Assembly: GCA_035995025.1 (NCBI GenBank)
Contig: DASYKY010000135.1
Span: 36,014-100,013, forward strand
Direction: 5' to 3'
Source of the DNA: Actinophytocola sp035995025
Lineage (GTDB): Bacteria > Actinomycetota > Actinomycetes > Mycobacteriales > Pseudonocardiaceae
DNA: 64,000 nt
The notes under the pieces are model-generated. The model had not been told where the DNA came from. It was given only the letters and a program-made list of their open reading frames with translations, and made no database searches. Below, one piece after another: positions 56,646 to 64,000 of the stretch (the first letter of the stretch is position 1; each line of letters begins with the position of its first letter). The position numbers and the translations under genes were made by a program.

Positions 56646-57428
56646 TCAGGGACGGCGGGTGCGGGCGGCGGGGAGGTCGGCCTCCACCCGGGCCGCGGCC
56701 TTCAGCAACGGCGGCAGCAGGTCGCGGCGCATCGTCTCCAGGGACGTGCGGCTCGCGTGGGCGGAGACGTTCAACGCCGCCACCACCTTGCCCGTGCGGT
56801 CGTGGATCGGGGCCGCCACGGCGCGCAGGCCCTCCTCCAGCTCCTGGTTCACCAGCGACCAGCCCTGCGACCGCACCCTGGTCAGCTCGCCGCGCAGGGC
56901 CGACACCGACGACACCGTTCGCGACGTCAACGGTGAAAGGCGTACCGACGACAGGTACGACGCGAGCTCCGGTTCGGGCAGGCCCGCCAGCAGCACCCGG
57001 CCCATCGACGTCGCGTACGCGGGAAATCTGGTGCCCACCGAAATCGACACGGTCATGATGCGGCTCACCGGGACGCGGGCCACGTACACCACGTCGTGAC
57101 CGTCCAGCACGGAGACCGACGACGACTCGTTCACCTCGCCGACCAGGTCCTCGAGGTGCGGCTCAGCCACCTCCGGCAGCGACAGGCTCGACAGGTACGC
57201 ATACCCCAGCTCCAGCACCTTCGCCGTCAGCGAGAAGAACCGGCCGTCCGAGCGCACGTACCCCAACGCGGCCAGCGTCAGCAGGAACCGCCGCGCGACC
57301 GCCCTCGTCACGTCCGTCCGGGCGGCCACCTCGCTCAGCGTCAGCTCCGGGTGCTCGTGGTCGAACGCACGGATCACCGACAGCCCACGCTCGAGCGACT
57401 GCACGAAGTCCGGCCCGCGCCCTGCCAC
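56646..57428 (-). CDS. IclR-family regulator of the protocatechuate genes (PcaR-like)
   Basis: A 260-aa protein: winged HTH at ~10-70 ('VQSLERGLSVIRAFDHEHPELTLSEVAARTDVTRAVARRFLLTLAALGYV') and effector domain with 'VSISVGTRFPAYATSMGRVLLAGLP' and 'GWSLVNQELEEGLRAVAAPI', matching Pca-pathway IclR proteins. Lies directly downstream of pcaHG on the same strand, so it likely controls the pca operon in response to protocatechuate or 3-oxoadipate. GTG 57428 follows GGGGTG. Confidence 0.92.
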   Translation of the reverse strand: MAGRGPDFVQSLERGLSVIRAFDHEHPELTLSEVAARTDVTRAVARRFLLTLAALGYVRSDGRFFSLTAKVLELGYAYLSSLSLPEVAEPHLEDLVGEVNESSSVSVLDGHDVVYVARVPVSRIMTVSISVGTRFPAYATSMGRVLLAGLPEPELASYLSSVRLSPLTSRTVSSVSALRGELTRVRSQGWSLVNQELEEGLRAVAAPIHDRTGKVVAALNVSAHASRTSLETMRRDLLPPLLKAAARVEADLPAARTRRP

Positions 57429-57448
57429 GGCACACCCCTCACGAAGAG

Positions 57449-57994
57449 CTAGACACTGAAGAACACTGTCTCATGCTCGCCCTGCAGCCTGATGTCGAAC
57501 CGGTACCCGTCCACGGCCGGCACGGCCACCAGCGAGCCGCGCACAGCGTCCGGAACGGACATCAGGACCGGATCGTCCACATTGGACGGCTCGGATGGGA
57601 GGTACACGCGGGTCACCACGCGGTCCAGCAAGCCGCGGGCGAACACCGACAGGTCGATGTGCGGTGCCTGCAACACGCCGTTCGCGCCGGGCACCCGGCC
57701 GGGGCGCACGGTGCGGATGCCCCACCGGCCGGCCGGGTCCGTCGGGCAGCGGCCGAAACCACGAAAGCCTGCCACCGCGCCGCGCGGGTCGTCGGGATGG
57801 TCGAACCGGCCCTCCGGCGACGCCTGCCAGCTCTCGATCAGCGCGTCCGGCACCGGCTCGCCGGCACCGTCGTAGACCACGCCGCGCAGCCAGAACGCGC
57901 CCGGCGCGGCCGAGTCGACCACGTCCGGGCCGTCGGCCCAGGTCAGCGCGTGCGCGAAGAACGGGCCGACCGTCTGGGAAGGGGTGAGGTCCAC
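57449..57994 (-). CDS. pcaG: Protocatechuate 3,4-dioxygenase, alpha subunit
   Basis: A 181-aa intradiol ring-cleavage dioxygenase alpha chain: 'LTPSQTVGPFFAHALTW' (subunit signature), 'DALIESWQASPEGRFDHPDDPRG', 'HIDLSVFARGLLDRVVTRVYLPSEPSNVDDPVLMSVPDAVRGSLVA'. The alpha subunit does not carry the Fe ligands. GTG 57994 shares its G with the last base of the pcaH stop (TAGTG), a one-base overlap. Acts with PcaH to open protocatechuate to 3-carboxymuconate. Confidence 0.95.
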   Translation of the reverse strand: MDLTPSQTVGPFFAHALTWADGPDVVDSAAPGAFWLRGVVYDGAGEPVPDALIESWQASPEGRFDHPDDPRGAVAGFRGFGRCPTDPAGRWGIRTVRPGRVPGANGVLQAPHIDLSVFARGLLDRVVTRVYLPSEPSNVDDPVLMSVPDAVRGSLVAVPAVDGYRFDIRLQGEHETVFFSV

Positions 57995-58698
57995 TACGCC
58001 TCCATCGGCGTCTGGTCGCGGCCGCGCAGGACGATGTCGAACCCGTACGCGAGCGCCCACTCCGGCACGGTCTCCGACAGGTCGAACGCCGAGACCATCC
58101 GGTGCCGGGCGGCCGACGGGACGGCGTTGTAGATCGGGTCCTGGTAGAACAGCGGGTCCCCGGGGAAGTACATCTGCGTCACCAGCCGCTGCACGAACGC
58201 GCGGCCGAACAGCGAGAAGTGGAGGTGCTGCGCGCGCCAGGCGTTCTCGTGGTTGCGCCACGGGTAGGCGCCCGGCTTGAGCGTGACGAACCGGTACCGG
58301 CCCGACGAGTCGGTCAGGCAGCGGCCCACCCCGGTGAAGTTCGGGTCGAGCGGCGCCGGGTGCTGGTCGCGGTCGTGGGCGTACCGGCCTGCCGAGTTCG
58401 CCTGCCACAGCTCCACCAGCGTGTCCGGCACGGCCCGGCCGTCGCTGTCGAGCACCCGGCCGTGCACGATGATCCGCTCCCCCAGCGGCTCGCCCTCGTG
58501 CTGCCTGGTCAGGTCGTGGTCGGCCGGCAGCACGCGGCCCTCGCCCAGCGCCGGGCCGGTGATCTCCGTGAGCGAGTGCGGCAGCACCACCGGCTCCCGG
58601 TGCGGCGCCCGCAACACGGTCGAGCCGTACTCCGGGGTCAGCAGCGGCGGATGCGTCCCGCCGGGATCGCGCCGGTAGCCCGGCAGACCTGAATCCAT
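57994..58698 (-). CDS. pcaH: Protocatechuate 3,4-dioxygenase, beta subunit
   Basis: A 234-aa catalytic subunit: 'LPGYRRDPGGTHPPLLTPEYGSTVLRAP' is the typical start; the non-heme Fe(III) ligands fall in 'PGAYPWRN' (Tyr), the second Tyr region 'QMYFPGDPLF', and the His pair 'RAQHLHFSLFG'. 'LVELWQANSAGRY' is the conserved substrate/active-site loop. ATG 58698 has GGAGCG in front; ATG 58719 would overlap the upstream stop (ATGA). Cleaves protocatechuate together with PcaG. Confidence 0.95.
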   Translation of the reverse strand: MDSGLPGYRRDPGGTHPPLLTPEYGSTVLRAPHREPVVLPHSLTEITGPALGEGRVLPADHDLTRQHEGEPLGERIIVHGRVLDSDGRAVPDTLVELWQANSAGRYAHDRDQHPAPLDPNFTGVGRCLTDSSGRYRFVTLKPGAYPWRNHENAWRAQHLHFSLFGRAFVQRLVTQMYFPGDPLFYQDPIYNAVPSAARHRMVSAFDLSETVPEWALAYGFDIVLRGRDQTPMEA

Positions 58699-58715
58699 GG
58701 TTCGCTCCGCTCCCG

Positions 58716-59444
58716 TCATGACGCTTCCACAAGCCGGCGCAGCACGGTCAGCTCCTCGTCCGTCGGCGGCTCCGTGACCGCCACCTCCTCGGCGACCTTG
58801 AGGTCCCACCCGGTCGCCGCTCGCACGTCCGCGACCGCCACGCCCGGGTGTACCCGGGTCAGCGTCAGCTCACGCGACACCGGGTCCGGCTCGAGCACGG
58901 CGATGTCGGTGACCACGCGAACCGGGCCGCGGCCGCGCAGGCCGAGCTTCTCCCGCGAGTCGTACCCGTCGCCGTGGCCGACCGACGTCACGAAGTCCAC
59001 GCGCTCGACGAACGTGCGCAGCCCGTGGCGGACCATGATGAACACCTCGCGGCACGACGCCGCGATCTCCGGCGCCCCGCCCGAACCGGGCAGCCGCACC
59101 CGCGGGTGGGCGTAGTCGCCGCCGACGATCGTCGTGTTCAGGTTGCCGTACCGGTCCAGCTGCGCGGCCGAGAGGAAGCCGACGTCGATCCGGCCGGGCT
59201 GCAGCCAGTAGTTGAACACCTCGGGCACGCTGACCACCGCGTCCGCCGTCAGCGCCAGCTCACCGTCCCCTATGGACAGTGGCAGCCGGGTCGGCTTGGC
59301 CCCGATCGCGCCCGACTCGTAGATCAGCGCCAGGTCCGGCGCGTGAATCCGGCGGGCCAGGTTGGCCGCCGTGCTCGGCAGCCCGATGCCGACGAAACAG
59401 GACGTGTGCCCGGCGAGCGCCCGCGCGGCCTCGACCGACATCAT
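58716..59444 (-). CDS. pcaJ: CoA-transferase subunit beta (3-oxoadipate CoA-transferase type)
   Basis: A 242-aa protein: 'ALAGHTSCFVGIGLPSTAANLARRIHAPDLALIYESGAIGAKP' carries the ES-G-A region with the catalytic Glu of class I CoA-transferases; 'FGVFNYWLQPGRIDVGFLSAAQLDRYGNLNTTIVGG' follows. ATG 59444 is used because repeat R5 supplies GGGGAGGCGG 11 nt upstream; the longer frame merely translates the repeat. With the gene upstream and pcaHG it matches the pcaIJHG order. Confidence 0.88.
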   Translation of the reverse strand: MMSVEAARALAGHTSCFVGIGLPSTAANLARRIHAPDLALIYESGAIGAKPTRLPLSIGDGELALTADAVVSVPEVFNYWLQPGRIDVGFLSAAQLDRYGNLNTTIVGGDYAHPRVRLPGSGGAPEIAASCREVFIMVRHGLRTFVERVDFVTSVGHGDGYDSREKLGLRGRGPVRVVTDIAVLEPDPVSRELTLTRVHPGVAVADVRAATGWDLKVAEEVAVTEPPTDEELTVLRRLVEAS

Positions 59445-59571
59445 CTCCCAGCCCGCCTCCCCGGACTTTTCCCTTGTGGTCACGATTTTTGGTCCTGTCC
59501 GGTTCGGCGCGTACATGTGGCTGGGTTGCGTCCCGTTCCCCTTGGGTGCGGTTGCGGGTCGTGCGGGAGTG
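59445..59571 (-). repeat. Dispersed linker repeat, copy R5 (between the CoA-transferase genes)
   Basis: It fills the entire 127 bp between the two subunits. Best-preserved core: CCGCACCCAAGGGGAACGGG then ACGCAACCCAGCCACATGTACGCGCC; right end AAGGGAAAAGTCCGGGGAGGCGG. An ATG overlapping the upstream stop (ATGA) opens a 32-codon frame through the core. Confidence 0.9.
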
Positions 59572-60390
59572 TCATGCCGGTTCCGTCCCGCCATAGATGT
59601 TCTCGTCGAGCCACGCGAGGAAGCGGTCGCGGTCGCGGCTCACCGCGTCCCACGCGCGGTAGGCCTCGTTGTCCCGCTCGTAGTAGCCCTGCGCGTACGA
59701 CGGCGCCGCGCCGCCGGGCACCACCGCCACCGCGGTCACCACCCAGGACGGCAGCACGACCGCGTCCGGCCGCGGGTCGAGTGACTCGACGACCTCCTCG
59801 ACCGTCACCAGCGAGCGCCGCGCGGCCAGCACCGCCTCCTTCTGCACGCCGACGAGCCCCCACAGCTGCACGTTCCCGCGCCGGTCGGCGCGCTGCGCGT
59901 GCACGATCGCGACGTCCGGGCGGATCGCCGACACCGCGGCCAGCTCCTCGCCGGTGAACGGGCACGTGATCGTCTTGATGGTGTCGGTGTGCTTCGCGAG
60001 GTCGGTGCCCTGGTAGCCGCGCAGCACCGCGAAGGGCAGGCCGGACGCACCCGCCACGTACCGGTTCGCCATCCCCGCATGGCTGTGCTCCTCCAGCTCC
60101 AGCGGCGCGGGCCAGCCGTTCTCGACCGCGTCGCGCAGCCGGTGCAGCGAGCCGACGCCCGGGTTGCCGCCCCACGCGAACACCAGCCGCCGCGCGCAGC
60201 CCGCGCCGATCAGCTGGTCGTACACGATGTCCGGGGTCATCCGCACGAGCGTCAGGTCGCGGCGGCGGGCGCGGATGATCTCCCGCGCCGCCCGCACGGG
60301 GATGAGGTGGGTGAAGCCCTCCAACGCGACCGTGTCGCCGTCGCGGACCAGTTCGGCGATCCCGTCGGCCAGCTCCACAAGCTCGGCCAC
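59572..60390 (-). CDS. pcaI: CoA-transferase subunit alpha (3-oxoadipate CoA-transferase type)
   Basis: A 272-aa protein with 'LADGIAELVRDGDTVALEGFTHLIPVRAAREIIR', 'PDIVYDQLIGAGCARRLVFAWGGNPGVGSL', 'EEHSHAGMANRYVAGASGLPFAVLRGYQGTDL' and 'ADRRGNVQLWG'. GTG 60390 follows GGGAGG, which outweighs the upstream ATG 60414. This longer alpha subunit is common in actinobacterial pca and related ring-degradation loci; IpdA-type HIP/COCHEA-CoA hydrolase is an alternative reading. First gene of the leftward pca operon. Confidence 0.85.
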   Translation of the reverse strand: MAELVELADGIAELVRDGDTVALEGFTHLIPVRAAREIIRARRRDLTLVRMTPDIVYDQLIGAGCARRLVFAWGGNPGVGSLHRLRDAVENGWPAPLELEEHSHAGMANRYVAGASGLPFAVLRGYQGTDLAKHTDTIKTITCPFTGEELAAVSAIRPDVAIVHAQRADRRGNVQLWGLVGVQKEAVLAARRSLVTVEEVVESLDPRPDAVVLPSWVVTAVAVVPGGAAPSYAQGYYERDNEAYRAWDAVSRDRDRFLAWLDENIYGGTEPA

Positions 60391-60417
60391 TCGCTGCCTC
60401 CCACCTGTACGCATGAC

Positions 60418-60512
60418 GAACGAACGTTCTCCAGTCGCACGATAGGTAGCCCGCTCACGACCCGTCAACGGTTGACGCTGCAACGTCACACCCCTAAGTT
60501 CTCATTGAGAAC
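60418..60512. promoter_or_regulatory. Shared divergent promoter-operator region (pca operon / ABC importer)
   Basis: A GTCAAC-G-GTTGAC palindrome (60464-60476) supplies TTGACG to both directions: rightward TTGACG-N17-TAAGTT (60472-60500); leftward TTGACG-N18-TATCGT. Each promoter has a GAGAACG motif near its start: GTTCTCA-T-TGAGAAC (60498-60512, a perfect 15-bp palindrome) on the right, and CGAACGTTCT (60421-60430) on the left. This is a compact arrangement for one regulator, probably the IclR protein, to control both units. Confidence 0.65.
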
Positions 60513-60570
60513 GAGCGTGCGACCTCCGAACAACGACGTCAAACCCTCCCGGGTGGATGGAGTCCCGCTG

Positions 60571-61521
60571 ATGCGCCGACACCTCGCTGTTCTCCTCTTA
60601 TCGGCCACACTCCTCGCGTCCGCCTGCGGCTCGGACGACGACAGCGCGGGCCAGGGCCAGCCGGACAAGGTCACGGTCGGGGTGATCCCGATCCTCGACG
60701 TGGCACCGATCTACCTCGGGGTGGAGAAGGGCTTCTTCTCCAAACGCAAGATCGACGTCTCGCTCAAGCAGGCAGAGGGCGGCGCGGCGATCATCCCGGC
60801 GGTGGTCTCCGGCCAGTACCAGTTCGGCTTCAGCAACGTGGTGTCGCTGCTGCTCGCGCACTCGAAGAACCTGCCGGTGAAGATCGTGTCCAACGGCAAC
60901 AACTCCACCGGAGTGGACGGCGAGGACTTCGCCGCGCTGATGGTCAAGGCCGACAGCCCGATCAAGTCCGCCGCCGACCTCGAGGGCAAGACGGTCGCCG
61001 CGAACACGTTGCAGAACATCGTGGACACGAGCGTGCGGGCGTCGGTGCGCAAGGCGGGCGGCGACCCGAAGAAGGTCAAGTTCACCGCGCTGCCGTTCCC
61101 CGAGCAGCCCGCAGCGCTGCAGTCCGGCAACGTGGACGCGGTGTTCGTGGTCGAGCCGTTCCAGCAGGCCGTGCTCGCCGACGGCGGCCGCAAGATCGCC
61201 TCCAGCTACGTGGACGCCGCGCCGAACCTGACGGTGGCCGCGTACTTCGCCGCCCAGCAGCTGATCGGCGAGAAACCCGACCTGGTCAAACGGTTCACCG
61301 ACGCCATGCAGGAATCACTGTCCTATGCGGACTCCCACCCGGACGAGGCGCGGAAGATCATCGGCAGCTACACCGAGATCGCCCCAGAGGTGATAGCGAA
61401 GGTCACGCTGCCGAAGTGGCCCGCGGACGTGAACCGCGACTCGGTGCAGACGCTTGCCGATCTGGCGCTCGAGGACGGGCTACTGGACGAGAAGGCAGAT
61501 GTGGACAGTCTGCTCCCGTGA
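60571..61521 (+). CDS. ABC transporter substrate-binding lipoprotein (SsuA/TauA/NMT1-like)
   Basis: A 316-aa lipoprotein: signal with lipobox 'LLLSATLLASACGSDDD' then 'KVTVGVIPILDVAPIYLGVEKGFFSKRKIDVSLKQAEGGAAIIPAVVSGQYQFGFSN', the typical NMT1/SsuA start. Such proteins bind sulfonates, nitriles, thiamine precursors or aromatic acids; next to pca genes an aromatic carboxylate (for instance a benzoate- or phthalate-like compound) is a reasonable guess. GGAG lies 8 nt before the ATG. Confidence 0.9.
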   Translation: MRRHLAVLLLSATLLASACGSDDDSAGQGQPDKVTVGVIPILDVAPIYLGVEKGFFSKRKIDVSLKQAEGGAAIIPAVVSGQYQFGFSNVVSLLLAHSKNLPVKIVSNGNNSTGVDGEDFAALMVKADSPIKSAADLEGKTVAANTLQNIVDTSVRASVRKAGGDPKKVKFTALPFPEQPAALQSGNVDAVFVVEPFQQAVLADGGRKIASSYVDAAPNLTVAAYFAAQQLIGEKPDLVKRFTDAMQESLSYADSHPDEARKIIGSYTEIAPEVIAKVTLPKWPADVNRDSVQTLADLALEDGLLDEKADVDSLLP

Positions 61522-62291
61522 AACGTGGCGTCGTCCTCGGCGTGGTCGGGCTGCTCGGCTTCGCGGTGCTGCTGGAGCTGGCACCCCGGATCGGGCTGGT
61601 GCCCGAGCGGTACGCGCCGCCGACGAGCCGGATCCTCGGCACGCTCGTGACGCAGACGGGCGAGGAGCGGTTCTGGCTCGCGGTGTTCGACACCATCCGC
61701 ACCTGGCTGCTGGGCCTCGCCATCGCGGTGGCGCTGGGCGTGGTGGCCGGTGTGCTCATCGGGACCGTCCCCGTCCTGCGCGCCGCCACCGCGTCCACCA
61801 TCGAGTTCCTGCGGCCGATCCCCTCGGTCGCGCTGATCCCGCTCGTGGTCGTGCTGTGGGGCTCGACGATCACCTCGACGCTCGCGCTCGTCGTGTACGC
61901 GTCGTTCTGGCAGGTGATCGTCCAGGTGCTGTACGGGGTCGCCGACATCGACCCGGTCGCGCAGGACACCGCGCGCTCCTTCCGGCTCGGCCGCTGGCAC
62001 CGCGTGCGCTACCTGGTCTGGCCGACCGCACTGCCCTACGTCGTGACCGGCGTGCGGCTGGCCGCCACGGTGGCGCTGATCCTCACGATCACCGGCGAGC
62101 TCGTCGTCGGCTCCCCCGGGCTGGGCCAGGAGATCGCCACCGCGCGGGCGAGTGGCGCGGTCGCCGTGATGTACGCGCTGATCGTGGTCACCGGCCTGTT
62201 CGGGGTCGCCGCGAACGTCCTCACCCGGGCAGCCGAGCGCCGCGCGCTGCACTGGCACCCGTCGATGCGCGCCGAGGCGGTCCCCGCATGA
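61518..62291 (+). CDS. ABC transporter permease (SsuC/TauC-type)
   Basis: A 257-aa permease with six segments; 'EFLRPIPSVALIPLVVVLWG' and 'DPVAQDTARSFRLGRWHRVRYLVWPTALPYVVTGVRLAAT' are the conserved SsuC-family motifs, the latter containing the EAA loop. GTG start shares GTGA with the binding-protein stop. An AGTCCAACG cluster separates it from the second permease. Confidence 0.93.
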   Translation: MKRGVVLGVVGLLGFAVLLELAPRIGLVPERYAPPTSRILGTLVTQTGEERFWLAVFDTIRTWLLGLAIAVALGVVAGVLIGTVPVLRAATASTIEFLRPIPSVALIPLVVVLWGSTITSTLALVVYASFWQVIVQVLYGVADIDPVAQDTARSFRLGRWHRVRYLVWPTALPYVVTGVRLAATVALILTITGELVVGSPGLGQEIATARASGAVAVMYALIVVTGLFGVAANVLTRAAERRALHWHPSMRAEAVPA

Positions 62292-62466
62292 CGAGCCCGC
62301 GAGTCCAACGCTCACGCATCGCGAGTCCAACGCTCGCGACGGCCGAGTCGTCCTTTCGCGACGGCGCGAACCCGGCCCGCGGCGCGGCGGCACGTTGGAC
62401 TCGTGGGTCCGGAAGGTTGGACTCGCGCGACCGGAGCGTTGGACTCGCGCGAATGGGGGTGGGGCG
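62292..62466. repeat. Second inverted cluster of AGTCCAACG words
   Basis: Two forward CGCGAGTCCAACGCTC words, a degenerate CCGAGTCGTCC, then three reverse GTTGGACTCG words within 175 bp. Unlike the first cluster it lies inside an operon, between two permease genes read in the same direction, so it is not simply a terminator of convergent genes. Confidence 0.8.
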
Positions 62467-63243
62467 GTGACGGGCGTGCTCAGGCGGGCCGGGATCGCGA
62501 CCGCGCTGCCCGTGGTGCTCGTCGTCGTGTGGTGGTTCGCGAGCGCGGGCAGCACGGACTTCTACTTCCCGCCGCTGCGCACGATCGTCGACGTCTTCCC
62601 GGAGACCTGGTTCGGACCGCGGCTGGTCGACGACGTGCTGCCGAGCCTCGGCCGGCTCGCGGTCGGCTACGTCTGCGCGCTCGTGCTGGGCATGGGTCTC
62701 GGCATGCTGATCGGCTCGAACCGCACGCTGCGCCAGCTCGTCGAGCCGCTGCTGGAGTTCCTGCGCGCGGTGCCGCCGCCGGTGCTGGTGCCGATCCTCG
62801 TGCTCGTCGCGGGCATCGGGAACACCATGAAGGTCCTGGTGATCATCTCCGGCTGCCTGTGGCCGGTACTGCTGAACACGGTCGAGGGCGTGCGCGCGGT
62901 CGACGAGGTGCTCGCCGACACCTGCCGCACCTATCGCATCCGCGGCCGCCTGCGCTGGTGGCATCTGGTGCTGCGCTCGGCGAGCCCGCAGATCGTCACC
63001 GGCGCGCGGCAGGCCCTGTCGGTCGGCATCATCCTCATGGTCATCAGCGAGATGTTCGCCGCGTCGAGCGGCCTCGGCTACACGGTCATCCAGTTCAAGG
63101 ACGGCTTCCAGATCCCGCAGATGTGGAGCGGGGTGATCCTGCTGGGGCTGCTCGGCGTGCTGCTGTCGGTGCTGTTCCGGCTCGCCGAGCACCGGGTACT
63201 CGGCTGGTACCACGGCAGCCGCGCGGTGGCGAAGGAGCGATGA
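62467..63243 (+). CDS. ABC transporter permease (SsuC/TauC-type), second subunit
   Basis: A 258-aa permease with the same family motifs: 'FLRAVPPPVLVPILVLVAGIGNTMKVLVIISGCLWPVLLNTVEGVRAVDEVLADTCRTYRIRGR' (EAA loop) and 'ISEMFAASSGLGYTVIQFKDGFQIPQMWSGVILLGLLG'. GTG 62467 follows GGGTGGGGCG. Two distinct permeases with one binding protein suggest a heterodimeric channel. Shares ATGA with the ATPase gene. Confidence 0.92.
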   Translation: MTGVLRRAGIATALPVVLVVVWWFASAGSTDFYFPPLRTIVDVFPETWFGPRLVDDVLPSLGRLAVGYVCALVLGMGLGMLIGSNRTLRQLVEPLLEFLRAVPPPVLVPILVLVAGIGNTMKVLVIISGCLWPVLLNTVEGVRAVDEVLADTCRTYRIRGRLRWWHLVLRSASPQIVTGARQALSVGIILMVISEMFAASSGLGYTVIQFKDGFQIPQMWSGVILLGLLGVLLSVLFRLAEHRVLGWYHGSRAVAKER

Positions 63244-64000
63244 TGCTGTCGGTCGACGGGCTGCACAAGGTGTACGACGGGCGCGGGCGCCGGGTCGAAG
63301 CCATCGGCGACCTCACCTTCGAGGTCGCGGAGGGCAGCTTCGTGTGCGTCGTCGGCCCGTCCGGGTGTGGCAAGACGACGCTGCTGCGCTGCATCGCCGG
63401 CCTGCTGCCGCCGACCGCGGGCACGGTGACTGTCGACGGTGCGAGGGTCACCGGCCCGCCGGAGGGGCTGGCGGTGGTGTTCCAGGAGTACGGCCGCAGC
63501 CTGTTCCCGTGGCTTACCGTGGCGGACAACGTGGACCTGCCGCTGCGTGCGGCGGGCACCGCACGCGAACAGCGGCGCACGCTCGTCGGCGAGGCGCTGG
63601 ACGCGGTCGGGCTCGCGGACGCGCACCAGGCCTACCCGTGGCAGCTCTCCGGCGGCATGCAGCAGCGCGTCGCCATCGCCCGCGCGGTGGCCTACGAGCC
63701 GAGCGTCCTGCTGATGGACGAGCCGTTCGCCGCGGTCGACGCGCAGACCCGCGCCGACCTCGAGGACCTGGTCCGCACGCTCTGGCGGCAGCTCGGCGTC
63801 ACCGTCCTGTTCGTCACCCACGACATCGACGAGGCCGTCTACCTGGGCAGCCGCGTCCTCGCGCTCACGCCGGCCCCGGCGACCACGAGCGACACCGTCG
63901 AGGTCGGCCTGCCCCGCCCGCGCGACCAGCTCGAGACCAAGGCGCGCCCGGAGTTCGCCGAGCTGCGCGCCCGCGTGTACCGGGCTATCCGGAGGCCGCA
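63240..64000 (+). CDS. ABC transporter ATPase (SsuB/TauB-type), cut by the window end
   Basis: 253 residues visible: Walker A 'VVGPSGCGKTTLLRCI', Q-loop 'VVFQEYGRSLFPWLTV', ABC signature 'LSGGMQQRVAIARAV', Walker B 'VLLMDEPFAAVDAQTR', H-loop 'VLFVTHDIDEAVYL'. Starts at ATG 63240 or the in-frame ATG 63243 just after it. The frame is still open at 64000, so the C-terminus lies outside. Energises the two permeases upstream. Confidence 0.93.
   Translation, partial: MMLSVDGLHKVYDGRGRRVEAIGDLTFEVAEGSFVCVVGPSGCGKTTLLRCIAGLLPPTAGTVTVDGARVTGPPEGLAVVFQEYGRSLFPWLTVADNVDLPLRAAGTAREQRRTLVGEALDAVGLADAHQAYPWQLSGGMQQRVAIARAVAYEPSVLLMDEPFAAVDAQTRADLEDLVRTLWRQLGVTVLFVTHDIDEAVYLGSRVLALTPAPATTSDTVEVGLPRPRDQLETKARPEFAELRARVYRAIRRP

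Noticed and set aside
60417..60431. LexA/SOS box upstream of the CoA-transferase gene
   Set aside because: CGAAC-N4-GTTC matches the core but both outer bases differ, and the neighbouring genes are catabolic; more likely part of the regulator site described above.

Overview
The window is about 72% GC, densely coded on both strands, and uses many GTG starts and short ATGA/GTGA overlaps. XRE(DUF5753)-DUF397 pairs, an ECF41 sigma factor, RsbW-SigF, Ku, LacI/ABC sugar operons, DasR-type sites and streptogrisin-type proteases together point to a filamentous actinomycete, most likely Pseudonocardiales (Saccharothrix/Lentzea/Amycolatopsis-like). The genus is a guess. I recognise no rRNA, tRNA, CRISPR array or integrase.

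Layout. 0-5.6 kb: a TetR gene cut by the window edge, an ECF41 sigma-SDR-membrane protein operon, a STAS protein, a GT4 glycosyltransferase and two small secreted proteins. 5.6-9.05 kb: threonine synthase, a PLP decarboxylase and a VOC protein, bracketed by two inverted ~126-bp elements that carry DnaA-box-like 9-mers and DNA-damage-type (RecA-NDp/PafBC-like) promoters. 9.2-18 kb: oxidoreductase, two CNNM/CorC membrane proteins separated by a 74-bp tandem duplication, isochorismatase + GlxA-type regulator, VOC, GNAT, IclR, and a lipid-kinase-like protein without its catalytic motif. 18-24.8 kb: SDR-ECF sigma-anti-sigma module, MFS transporter followed by a second anti-sigma paralogue that runs into a hydrolase remnant, then small stress-type proteins, a methyltransferase and a secreted cyclophilin. 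25-29.5 kb: dicarboxylate symporter, cysteine-free HesB-like protein, RsbW-SigF with a textbook SigF promoter, Ku.

30.3-36.5 kb is an alpha-glucoside utilisation operon: LacI regulator, binding lipoprotein, two permeases, GH13 glucosidase. 36.5-42.8 kb: a pair of catalytically stripped enzyme homologues, a DasR-type-controlled GH18 chitinase, TerC, FMN reductase, and a DrrAB-like ABC exporter. 43.5-50 kb: a 1016-aa AAA regulator, DUF2294, cysteine dioxygenase + rhodanese, an XRE/DUF397 module, and a MerR pseudogene. 50.4-56.5 kb: a secreted S1 protease and a 1445-aa SF1 helicase with a C-terminal REase-like domain, a possible defence gene. 56.6-64 kb: protocatechuate catabolism (IclR, pcaG, pcaH, CoA-transferase subunits) divergent from a TauABC/SsuABC-type importer whose ATPase runs off the window.

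The strongest unexplained signal is a dispersed ~125-145-bp repeat with five copies (R1-R5). It sits in the sense orientation directly after the stop codon of one gene, and in three operons fills the space up to the next start, ending in its own Shine-Dalgarno. A second family consists of inverted clusters of the word AGTCCAACG.
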